8,729 nt of DNA from Micrococcaceae bacterium UBA4005 (GTDB lineage: Bacteria; Actinomycetota; Actinomycetes; Actinomycetales; Micrococcaceae): contig DGBL01000053.1 in assembly GCA_002384315.1 (NCBI GenBank), positions 31,976 through 40,704 on the forward strand, written 5' to 3'. Under the pieces are notes generated by a model that saw only the letters and a list, made by a program, of their open reading frames with translations, ran no database searches and was not told where the DNA came from. Below are positions 1 to 6,409 of the stretch, one piece after another; positions within the stretch are counted from its first letter, which is position 1, and the number at the start of each line of letters is the position of its first letter. The translations under genes and the position numbers were made by a program.

Positions 1-273
1 CGGGTCACTGGATTGAGTAAGCTGGCGCGGCTGGTCGAAATATTCGCCCGCAGGCCGCAGGTCCAGGAGCGGCTGACTACCCAGATCGTGGACGCCCTCA
101 TGGAGCATCTCGAGCCAAAAGGTGCGATCGTGGTTATCGAATGCGAGCACATGTGCATGTCGATGCGCGGCGTGCGCAAGCCGGGGGCTAAGACAGTCAC
201 CTCGGCGGTGCGGGGCCAAATCCGCGAGACGGCGACCCGTGCCGAAGCCATGAGCCTGATACTCGGAAGATAG
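1..273 (+). CDS. folE: GTP cyclohydrolase I, C-terminal part (5' end outside window)
   Basis: Only the last 90 residues are present; the frame is open from base 1, so the gene begins upstream. The enzyme converts GTP to 7,8-dihydroneopterin triphosphate, the first step of folate synthesis in the cytosol. The visible part begins inside the conserved [10 protein letters not shown] helix, continues with [10 protein letters not shown], and contains [14 protein letters not shown]. In the well-studied E. coli enzyme the matching H-x-C supplies the active-site His179 and the zinc ligand Cys181; both are kept here (His at 136-138, Cys at 142-144). The earlier zinc Cys/His pair lies outside the window. 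The ATG/TTG codons inside this stretch are not starts, because the conserved GLSK motif spans the TTG at 13. The gap to folP is 13 bases, so the two are almost certainly co-transcribed. Confidence 0.96.
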   Translation, partial: RVTGLSKLARLVEIFARRPQVQERLTTQIVDALMEHLEPKGAIVVIECEHMCMSMRGVRKPGAKTVTSAVRGQIRETATRAEAMSLILGR

Positions 274-286
274 GACACGCCACCGC

Positions 287-1192
287 ATGGATTCACTCGC
301 AGCAGCACCAGGGACAGGGCCGGCCACTTCGCCGTTGCCGGTCATCAGGCCGGTACGCGCGGCGAAGAAATTCACGGACCTGCCCTCGGACCGGGCGCTG
401 GTGATGGGAATCCTCAACGTCACCCCGGACTCGTTCAGCGATGGCGGCAAGTACGCCTCGACCGACCAGGCGATCGCCCATGGGCTACGGATGCTCTACG
501 CCGGCGCGGACATCATCGACGTCGGCGGCGAATCCACTAGGCCGCAAGCCCTGCCCGTGTCCATTTCCGATGAGCTCTCCCGCGTTTTGCCGGTAGTCAA
601 GGCGTTGGTCAAGGCCGGCGCCCTCGTGAGTATCGATACGACACACGCCCAGACCGCTGCGGCAGCCCTCGACGCCGGGGCTGGGCTGGTCAACGATATC
701 GCCGGCCAGGAATACGACCCGCAGATGCCAGCGCTCATCGCCGACCGGAACGTACCCTATATTCTCACCCATCGGCGCGGAACCGCGCAGACCATGGATT
801 CACTCGCCACCTACGCGGATGTCGTTGGTGAGGTGATCTCCGAGCTCACTGCCCTGCGGAACACCTTTATTGCTGCCGGGGTCGCCCCGGAGCAGCTGAT
901 CCTGGACCCGGGGCTGGGGTTTGCTAAGGCCGACGGTCACAACTGGGAGCTTCTGCGGTCGCTGGACCGCCTGACCGGCCTCGGGCACCGCGTGCTCGTA
1001 GGCGCCTCCCGCAAACGCTTCCTTGGAACTCTGCTTGTCGCTGCAGGTAAGGCGGCCGCCCCGGAAGAACGGGACCACGCCACACTCGCTGTGTCCACGC
1101 TTGCCGCATCCCAGGGCGCCTGGGCGGTCAGGGTTCACGACGTCGGACCCACAGTGGACGCGCTCAAGGCCGCGGCCGCGTGGGCTGGTTAG
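287..1192 (+). CDS. folP: Dihydropteroate synthase
   Basis: A cytosolic TIM-barrel enzyme of 301 residues that joins p-aminobenzoate to 6-hydroxymethyl-7,8-dihydropterin pyrophosphate, giving 7,8-dihydropteroate; it is the sulfonamide target. Landmarks in order: GILNVTPDSFSDGG (41-54, with the metal/diphosphate Asn44), DIIDVGGESTRP (75-86), IDTTHA (116-121), VNDIAG (135-140), LDPGLGFAK (206-214), GASRKRFLG (239-247) and RVHDV (282-286). All main loops are intact, so it should be active. The N-terminal lead of about 35 residues before the first strand is longer than in many relatives; AGGA at 272-275 sits 11 bases before the ATG, a weak ribosome site. Two loop positions look unusual: Gln87 after GESTRP, where Gly is common, and THRRG at 161-165, where HMRG or HWR is usual. 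These are likely lineage variation. The next gene, folB, starts 7 bases after the stop. Confidence 0.96.
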   Translation: MDSLAAAPGTGPATSPLPVIRPVRAAKKFTDLPSDRALVMGILNVTPDSFSDGGKYASTDQAIAHGLRMLYAGADIIDVGGESTRPQALPVSISDELSRVLPVVKALVKAGALVSIDTTHAQTAAAALDAGAGLVNDIAGQEYDPQMPALIADRNVPYILTHRRGTAQTMDSLATYADVVGEVISELTALRNTFIAAGVAPEQLILDPGLGFAKADGHNWELLRSLDRLTGLGHRVLVGASRKRFLGTLLVAAGKAAAPEERDHATLAVSTLAASQGAWAVRVHDVGPTVDALKAAAAWAG

Positions 1193-1199
1193 GCGCGCG

Positions 1200-1589
1200 T
1201 TGAACGTCGAGCAGCGGCCGCCGGAGGGATCCGACACTATCGCCGTCACCGGTATAACCGCCACAGGATTCCACGGAGTATTTGAGCACGAACGCACGAA
1301 CGGTCAGCAGTTCGTCGTCGATGTCCTCCTGTACCTCGATCTCCAACCCGCCGCAGTCGGCGACGACCTGACCCGCACCGTGCACTACGGGGATCTTGCC
1401 GAACGGGTCCACGCGCTTATCGCTGGCGAGCCGCGCAACTTGATCGAGACCCTCGCGGAAAATATCGCCCAGTGCATCCTTGACGAATTTCCGGTGGGCG
1501 CCATCGACGTCACCGTCCACAAACCCGCTGCCCCAATCAACGTACCCTTCGCCGATGTTGCCGTGAGTATCCATCGGCGCCAGCGATGA
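1200..1589 (+). CDS. folB: Dihydroneopterin aldolase (TTG start)
   Basis: This cytosolic enzyme cleaves 7,8-dihydroneopterin to 6-hydroxymethyl-7,8-dihydropterin and glycolaldehyde. With the TTG at 1200 as start it has 129 residues, close to the usual 115-130. Visible signatures are TGITATGFHGVFEHE (17-31, containing the conserved Glu of the family), VHYGDL with the conserved Tyr, and VTVHKPAAPI near the C-terminus with the catalytic-type Lys. The only upstream ATG in frame (1023) would place some 59 unrelated, Arg/Pro-rich residues inside folP and is not credible. The TTG follows AGG at 1191-1193 by six bases and lies just after the folP stop, so I chose it; CTG at 1185 is less likely. The stop overlaps the start of folK in an ATGA, which implies translational coupling. 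Confidence 0.93.
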   Translation: MNVEQRPPEGSDTIAVTGITATGFHGVFEHERTNGQQFVVDVLLYLDLQPAAVGDDLTRTVHYGDLAERVHALIAGEPRNLIETLAENIAQCILDEFPVGAIDVTVHKPAAPINVPFADVAVSIHRRQR

Positions 1590-2080
1590 CGGGTACAGTC
1601 CGTTCAGTCCTGGCGCTCGGGAGCAATCTGGGGGTGAGCAGCGAGACGCTCAGCCTCGCGGTGGCCGATATCGTCGATTCGCCGCGAGTGCGCTTGCGCG
1701 CAGTCTCCCCCGTTGTGCGCACCGCACCCGTGGGCGGGCCGGAACAGCCCGATTACCTGAACATGGTGATCGAGATTGATACGGATCTGCGCCCACATGA
1801 GCTGCTGGCGCATTGCCAGCAGGTGGAGAACAAGCATCTACGCCAACGCGGAGTTCGCTGGGGCCCACGTACCCTGGATATCGACATCATCACCTATGGT
1901 GAGTTGGTCTGCGCGGATGAGAAACTGACAATACCGCACCCGCGGGCAGCTGAACGGGCATTCGTGCTCCAGCCGTGGGCATGGATGGATGTCACGGCGA
2001 CCCTGGCGGGCCGGCCGGTCACCGAACTGGCCGCCGCGGCTGAGGACCTGCAAAGTCTCCAACCATTCGAGGAAGTATAA
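1586..2080 (+). CDS. folK: 2-amino-4-hydroxy-6-hydroxymethyldihydropteridine pyrophosphokinase (HPPK)
   Basis: A 164-residue cytosolic kinase that moves pyrophosphate from ATP to 6-hydroxymethyl-7,8-dihydropterin, making the substrate used by FolP. Family marks: GSNLG (12-16), QPDYLN (54-59), RWGPRTLDIDI (91-101) with the two magnesium-binding aspartates at 98 and 100, and IPHPR (116-120) with His118. All are intact and the length matches the usual 155-175. The ATG is locked by a 4-base ATGA overlap with the folB stop. The next start (GTG at 2086) is five bases after the folK stop. FolB and FolK are fused in some bacteria; here they are separate but coupled. Confidence 0.96.
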   Translation: MTGTVRSVLALGSNLGVSSETLSLAVADIVDSPRVRLRAVSPVVRTAPVGGPEQPDYLNMVIEIDTDLRPHELLAHCQQVENKHLRQRGVRWGPRTLDIDIITYGELVCADEKLTIPHPRAAERAFVLQPWAWMDVTATLAGRPVTELAAAAEDLQSLQPFEEV

Positions 2081-2085
2081 GCCCG

Positions 2086-2568
2086 GTGACAACCATACGG
2101 ATTAGCTGGCTTGGCGCACTGGCCCTGGCCGCCGGTCTGCTTGGATGGGTGACGAACTGGTGGATGAGCCGGAACGGATTCCCTACGCCGGTGCTGCACC
2201 TAAGCTCCCTATTCACTCTCGCGGCGATTGTCGTGGTGACCCTCGTCCTCGGGATGAGGGTAAACCGTTGGCGCAACGGCGAACGCAAGCGCATGCTAGA
2301 CCCGCTGCTGGCCACGCGTACGCTTGTGCTTTCCCAGGCCACGGCCTACGCTGGCGCGCTGATCCTCGGCTGGCATCTGGGTATTCTCCTCGATCAGGTC
2401 GCGCTGGTGTCAGTGCGGTCCACTCTCGTACCGGTATGGAGTTCAGTTGCGCTGATCGCCGGTGGCATAGTGATGATAGTTGTTGGCGTGCTGGTGGAAG
2501 GTTTCTGCCGGCTTCCCCCGGATGACGACGGCGGCGGACAGGAAGCGAATGAGGGCGAGTATGCGTAG
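2086..2568 (+). CDS. DUF3180 family four-helix membrane protein
   Basis: A 160-residue integral membrane protein of unknown function. Four hydrophobic helices are visible at about residues 7-27, 36-57, 79-101 and 117-139. The loop between helices 2 and 3 is strongly basic (RVNRWRNGERKR, 58-69), which by the positive-inside rule puts it in the cytoplasm. The tail is acidic and glycine-rich (DDDGGG). Position and architecture match the DUF3180 proteins found directly after folK across Actinomycetota (Rv3605c occupies this place in M. tuberculosis). The GTG start is five bases after folK. No catalytic motif is visible. The 3' end overlaps the following PH-domain gene, so its product may work with that protein rather than with folate enzymes; this is inference. 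Confidence 0.88.
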   Translation: MTTIRISWLGALALAAGLLGWVTNWWMSRNGFPTPVLHLSSLFTLAAIVVVTLVLGMRVNRWRNGERKRMLDPLLATRTLVLSQATAYAGALILGWHLGILLDQVALVSVRSTLVPVWSSVALIAGGIVMIVVGVLVEGFCRLPPDDDGGGQEANEGEYA

Positions 2569-3073
2569 CGAACCCATAGATCCCGCCGGGATTGAATGGA
2601 CGCGCGTCTCGCCGCGGTATCTGCTCGTGCGCGTCGTCGGATGGGCCGCTGCCACCGCGGGCTTCACGGTGCTGGCCTGCGTACCCCTTCTGCTTCGGCT
2701 CACCGACCTTTGGCGGACGGTGCCAGCGGCGCTCGCGTGGTCCTTGCCTGCCGCCGTCGTTCTCGTGGCCGCTGTGCGCGGGGCCCTGATGTGGAGACAG
2801 GTACGGGCCATCGGGTACGCCGAGCGGAACGAGGATTTGCTGATTCGTAGCGGGGTCCTGTTCCAGCGCACCATGGTGGTGCCTTATGGGCGGATGCAGT
2901 ATGTGGATATTGCTGTGGGGCCGGTGGAACGCGCGCTGGGGCTGTGTACCGTGAAACTGCATACCGCATCTACCGAAACCAATGCTGTTATTCCCGGTGT
3001 CCCCGCTCTCGAAGGCGCCCGCCTGCGCGAGCAGCTCTCCGCCCGCGGAGAAGCGCGGTTGGCGGGGCTGTGA
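2561..3073 (+). CDS. Membrane protein with one bacterial PH domain (YdbS-like)
   Basis: A 170-residue protein with two transmembrane helices (about 22-46 and 54-76) followed by one bPH2 (DUF304-type) domain at about 84-158, containing LLIRSGVLFQRTMVVPYGRM and the GPVERALGL/VKLHTAS strand-turn pattern. This layout is that of B. subtilis YdbS, which pairs with YdbT. The ydbST operon there is sigma-W controlled and linked to resistance to an antimicrobial made by a related Bacillus; the biochemical role is unknown. Start choice: ATG 2561 has GAGG at 2551-2554 six bases upstream and gives MRSEPIDPAGIEWTRVSP; ATG 2549 (with AGGA at 2540-2543) would add four residues and is possible. It overlaps the DUF3180 stop by eight bases, and its own TGA overlaps the GTG of the next gene. 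Confidence 0.87.
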   Translation: MRSEPIDPAGIEWTRVSPRYLLVRVVGWAAATAGFTVLACVPLLLRLTDLWRTVPAALAWSLPAAVVLVAAVRGALMWRQVRAIGYAERNEDLLIRSGVLFQRTMVVPYGRMQYVDIAVGPVERALGLCTVKLHTASTETNAVIPGVPALEGARLREQLSARGEARLAGL

Positions 3074-4551
3074 GCTTTCCGCCCCAGGGCACTAGTCCGG
3101 ATCAGGAACACGAGGCACCGGCGCCGGTTTCCCCCACGACCCCAGTTTCACCCACGGCTGGGGACCATCCATGGCAGCGGGTGCATATTGCGACTCCGCT
3201 GGTGCGGGGCTGGATCGCGCTGGTGGCGATAGTGTTCGTGGTCGGCAGGGAGATTCTCGAAGGATTCCTCGGGGGGCGCTCGTCCGCGGAACTGCCGGAG
3301 TTCGCGGTCACTGGATGGGCGGCTGCCGCAGTGGCAGCTGCGGTGCTGGCGATCGCGTGCGGATTCGCAGTGTCTTGGTATTTTACCCGGTACCAGCTCA
3401 CGCAGAAAGACATCCGGGTCAGCTCCGGGGTGCTTTTCCGGCAGCACCGCCAGGCGCGGCTGGACCGGGTCGAGGCGATCGAGGTGGCGCAGCCGCTGCT
3501 GGCACGGATGTTCGGGCTCGCGGAACTTCGCTTTGATGTTGCCGACGCCGGTGAATCCGCTGTGCGGCTCTCGTTCCTCAAGGTCGACGCCGCCCGGACG
3601 CTGCGGGCGAAGATCCTAGCCCGCGCCAAAGGACCAGGCTCCGGCGTCGAACACCCGGACACGGAGCAGGAGACCCCGGAGCATCTGGTGGTGGTGATCC
3701 CCGCAGGCCGGGTGGTCGGTTCGGCCCTGCTGTCCGGCTCCGCGATCACCCTCCTCGCCGGAGCACTCGTCATCCTCCTGATCACCGTCATCTCCGACGT
3801 GAGATTCCTCCCACCGGTCCTTATTCCGTTGGTACTGGGCGTGATTGGGGCGGCCTGGGGAACAATCAATACCGGCATGAATTTCCGCCTCGCCGTCGCT
3901 GCAGACGGGATCCGGGTACGGTACGGATTTCTGGATACCCGTGCGCAGACCGTGCCGCCCGAGCGAATCCAGGCGATAGGTATTACGCAGCCACCGTTGT
4001 GGAAAATACCGGGCTGGTACAAGGTCAGCGTCAATGTTGCCGGTTATGGCCAGGATGGAAGCGACACCGGGGCGGCCCGGTCGACTCTGCTTCCCGTGGG
4101 CACGCAGGCGGAGGTGCTAAGGGTTCTCGCCTTGGTCTTACCCGACCCGGGGACTGCTGATCCACTGGCGGTATTTACCGCCGGCCTGGACGGACAGGAC
4201 CAAACGAACGGATTCCAGACCATGCCGCGCCGCGCCCGGCTGCTCACGCCGTTGTCCTGGCGGCGGAACGGTTTCGCCGTCACTGAAACCGCGCTGCTGA
4301 TGCGATCCGGAGCACTGTGGCGCTCCCTCGCTGTGGTGCCCCACGCACGGATCCAATCCCTGTCTTTGCATCAGGGCCCACTTGACCGCCGCCTGCGGGT
4401 GGGCGAAATGCGATTCCACACCTCACCGGGACCAGTCAACCCGCGCATCACACACATCGACGACGCCGCCGCTTGGGAACTTTTCCACGCCCAGGCTGCG
4501 CGGGCAGCCGATGCCAGACAAGTCAGTAGTCCAAGGACGGAGCGCAGATGA
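3070..4551 (+). CDS. Membrane protein with three bacterial PH domains (YdbT-like)
   Basis: A 493-residue protein. It begins with a Pro/Thr/Ser-rich, probably disordered lead (1-40). Helices follow at about 43-62 and 83-103, then a first bPH2 domain (106-187, with YQLTQKDIRVSSGVLFRQ), two more helices (218-240, 247-268), a second bPH2 domain (271-355, with IRVRYGFLDTRAQTVPPERI), and a third (398-477, with LLMRSGALWRSLAVVPHARI). This is the YdbT architecture, the usual partner of YdbS. The frame could be opened at 2944, but that puts 42 basic residues inside the previous gene. GTG 3070 forms a GTGA overlap with the upstream stop and is preferred. The stop overlaps the ATG of the DUF2520 gene. 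Bacterial PH domains usually bind proteins or membranes; the actual ligand is unknown. Confidence 0.88.
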   Translation: MSFPPQGTSPDQEHEAPAPVSPTTPVSPTAGDHPWQRVHIATPLVRGWIALVAIVFVVGREILEGFLGGRSSAELPEFAVTGWAAAAVAAAVLAIACGFAVSWYFTRYQLTQKDIRVSSGVLFRQHRQARLDRVEAIEVAQPLLARMFGLAELRFDVADAGESAVRLSFLKVDAARTLRAKILARAKGPGSGVEHPDTEQETPEHLVVVIPAGRVVGSALLSGSAITLLAGALVILLITVISDVRFLPPVLIPLVLGVIGAAWGTINTGMNFRLAVAADGIRVRYGFLDTRAQTVPPERIQAIGITQPPLWKIPGWYKVSVNVAGYGQDGSDTGAARSTLLPVGTQAEVLRVLALVLPDPGTADPLAVFTAGLDGQDQTNGFQTMPRRARLLTPLSWRRNGFAVTETALLMRSGALWRSLAVVPHARIQSLSLHQGPLDRRLRVGEMRFHTSPGPVNPRITHIDDAAAWELFHAQAARAADARQVSSPRTERR

Positions 4552-5471
4552 ATACCAGTGCAGCATCACCCAAGCCAGGGAGGCTGGGCATCGGCGTTAT
4601 CGGAGCGGGGAAAGTAGGTGCGGTCCTCGGCGCAGCGCTGCGCGCTGCCGGGCACGCCGTCGTCGGCGTTTCCGCAGTATCTGAAGCCAGCCGCGAACGC
4701 GCGGAAAACCTCCTACCGGGCGTGCCGGTCCTAGAGATCCCGGACATTGTAGAGCGGGCGGAGCTGGTGCTTCTTGCGGTGCCCGACGACGCCTTGGCCG
4801 GACTCGTCGAGGGCCTGGCAGCGACGGGCGCATGGCAACCCGGCCAACTGGTTGTGCACACCTCGGGCAGGCACGGTACCGCGGTGCTCGAACCGGCACG
4901 GGGCAGGGGAGCTATCCCGCTGGCAGTTCACCCGGCGATGACGTTTACGGGGATGAGCCTCGACTTGCGACGGCTGCCTGATTGCGCGTTCGGTATCACT
5001 GCCCCCGCCGCAGTATTGCCGATCGCCCAGGCTCTCGTGGTGGAGATGGGCGCCGAACCGGTCGTCATCGCCGAAGCGGACCGCCCGCTTTATCATGCTG
5101 CGCTCGCCCACGCGTCCAACCACCTGGTGACAATCGCCTCCCAGGCTGCCCAACTACTGGGCGCAGTGGGTGTGGAACGCCCCGATCGCGTATTGGGTCC
5201 ATTGATGAAAGCCTCGCTGGAGAACGCGCTGTCCTCCGGGGAGGGGCTGCTCACCGGGCCGATAGCCCGGGCGGATGCCAGGACAGTCCGGGCCCACGGT
5301 GAAGCGCTCGCCGAACACGGAGTGCGCGATGTCGTGGAGGCTTACCGCGGGATGGCGAAGGCCACCACCAGCCGGGCGATGGCCCGGGGAGTGCTCAGTG
5401 CAGAGCAGGGCGAAGCGCTGCTGGACGCCCTGGCGGACGCGCCGGGTCCGGAACGGGGCGTGGAACGATGA
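4548..5471 (+). CDS. Rossmann-fold / DUF2520 oxidoreductase-like protein, possible ketopantoate reductase
   Basis: A 307-residue cytosolic protein. The N-terminal half is a dinucleotide-binding Rossmann fold with [14 protein letters not shown] (15-28, GxGxxG at 19-24) and a second strand [10 protein letters not shown] (73-82). HTSG (104-107) and HPAMTFTG (128-135) follow. The C-terminal half is helical DUF2520, with [15 protein letters not shown] (181-195) and [14 protein letters not shown] (234-247). This resembles 6-phosphogluconate dehydrogenase-like reductases such as ketopantoate reductase. The Asn191 region is placed like the substrate-binding Asn of that group. The start has a good ribosome site (GGAG at 4539-4542, five bases before ATG), and the stop overlaps panC in an ATGA. 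I recall that a protein of this type, PanG of Francisella, was shown to be a ketopantoate reductase. The tight link to panC fits such a role, but function here is inferred. Confidence 0.88.
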   Translation: MNTSAASPKPGRLGIGVIGAGKVGAVLGAALRAAGHAVVGVSAVSEASRERAENLLPGVPVLEIPDIVERAELVLLAVPDDALAGLVEGLAATGAWQPGQLVVHTSGRHGTAVLEPARGRGAIPLAVHPAMTFTGMSLDLRRLPDCAFGITAPAAVLPIAQALVVEMGAEPVVIAEADRPLYHAALAHASNHLVTIASQAAQLLGAVGVERPDRVLGPLMKASLENALSSGEGLLTGPIARADARTVRAHGEALAEHGVRDVVEAYRGMAKATTSRAMARGVLSAEQGEALLDALADAPGPERGVER

Positions 5472-6376
5472 CTCCTCATGCGAAGAAACCCCAACTGGTC
5501 ACGAACCCGTCCGAGCTCCGGACCGCGCTTGCCGAGCGGTTGGGTAAGCACCCGGCTGATGGGGCATCACTTGGGCTGGTGCCGACAATGGGCGCCCTCC
5601 ATGCCGGGCACGCCGCCCTGGCCGCCGCGGCCGCCGCAGCGAATGATGTGGTTGCGGCCACGATCTTCGTCAACCCCCTACAGTTCGGCGAGCCGGCGGA
5701 TCTCCAGCGTTACCCCCGCACGCTGGAGGACGACGTCGCGCTTCTAGGCAGCTGCGGGGTCGATATTGTCTTCGCTCCCGAAGTCAAGGACGTCTACCCC
5801 GGCGGCCAACCGCTGGTCACCGTGAATGCCGGAGCGTTGGGGACCATGTTCGAAGGCGCTGCCCGGCCGGGGCATTTCGACGGAATGCTCACTGTCGTCG
5901 CCAAACTCCTCCACCTTGGCGCGCCTCCGGCTGACGCCGCCTACCGGGCCTATTTCGGTTGCAAGGACGCCCAACAGTTGATCCTCATCAGGAGGATGGT
6001 GCACGAGCTGAACTTTCCGGTTGAAGTAGTGGGGATTCCCACTGTCAGGGACACGGACGGCCTAGCGCTCTCAAGCCGGAACAGGTTTCTCTCCCATGCT
6101 GATCGCCAGAGCGCACTTGTCCTGCAACGTGCGCTGCGGTTGTTGAGCGGGCGAGCCCTTCGGCGCGAGCCGCTCGATCTCGATTCGGCGGTTGCACTCG
6201 TAGAGAGCGCTCCGGGAGTGGAATTGGATTATTTCGAGGTTGTCGACCCGGACTCGCTGGATCCGCTGGCATTCAACTGCCGGCAGACGCCATTCACCGG
6301 CGAAGCGCTCGCCATTATCGCTGCCCGGGTGGGTCCGGTTCGACTCATCGACAACATGAGCCTTGCGGCCGGATGA
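5468..6376 (+). CDS. panC: Pantothenate synthetase (pantoate-beta-alanine ligase)
   Basis: A 302-residue cytosolic enzyme of the nucleotidyltransferase superfamily that joins pantoate and beta-alanine using ATP, giving pantothenate for coenzyme A. Signatures: [10 protein letters not shown] (39-48, with the HxGH ATP-binding histidines at 45 and 48), FVNPLQFG (67-74), [16 protein letters not shown] (133-148), FGCKDAQQL (163-171, with the phosphate-contact Lys166), and the [14 protein letters not shown] loop (192-205). Length and order of motifs are normal. Two positions differ from the commonest form: HAGH rather than HEGH, and FGCKD rather than FGEKD or FGQKD. Neither removes a catalytic residue. 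An alanine run at residues 49-58 is encoded by GCC/GCG-rich sequence. The ATG overlaps the DUF2520 stop. No panD follows, unlike in mycobacteria. Confidence 0.96.
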   Translation: MTPHAKKPQLVTNPSELRTALAERLGKHPADGASLGLVPTMGALHAGHAALAAAAAAANDVVAATIFVNPLQFGEPADLQRYPRTLEDDVALLGSCGVDIVFAPEVKDVYPGGQPLVTVNAGALGTMFEGAARPGHFDGMLTVVAKLLHLGAPPADAAYRAYFGCKDAQQLILIRRMVHELNFPVEVVGIPTVRDTDGLALSSRNRFLSHADRQSALVLQRALRLLSGRALRREPLDLDSAVALVESAPGVELDYFEVVDPDSLDPLAFNCRQTPFTGEALAIIAARVGPVRLIDNMSLAAG

Positions 6377-6395
6377 GTGTTGGCTCGCGTGCCCG

Positions 6396-6401
6396 TAAAC
6401 T
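6396..6401 (+). promoter_or_regulatory. Possible -10 element for leaderless lysS transcript
   Basis: The hexamer TAAACT fits the actinobacterial TAnnnT pattern and ends eight bases before the GTG at 6410. That would put transcription start at or next to the start codon, as in leaderless mRNAs common in this phylum. There is no clear Shine-Dalgarno sequence before that GTG and no good -35 at the right distance, so this is a suggestion only. Confidence 0.3.
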
Positions 6402-6409
6402 TGGGTATC

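Noticed and set aside
286..807. The 15-base string CATGGATTCACTCGC occurs at the folP start and again inside folP at 793-807.
   Set aside because: Both encode MDSLA in the same frame, no other repeat extends around them, and a match of this length is not very improbable in a window of this size.
2944..3069. Upstream extension of the YdbT-like gene from GTG 2944.
   Set aside because: The added residues are Arg/Cys-rich and come from another frame of the YdbS-like gene; GTG 3070 with its GTGA overlap is the better start.
3102..4034. Minus-strand open frame of 310 codons opposite the YdbT-like gene.
   Set aside because: The product would be rich in Arg, Ser, Thr and Pro without domain structure, typical of the shadow of a GC-rich gene.
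5612..5645. GCC/GCG-rich run in panC looks like a simple-sequence repeat.
   Set aside because: It encodes an alanine-rich helix just after the HAGH motif where PanC proteins are often Ala-rich; the units are not a regular repeat.
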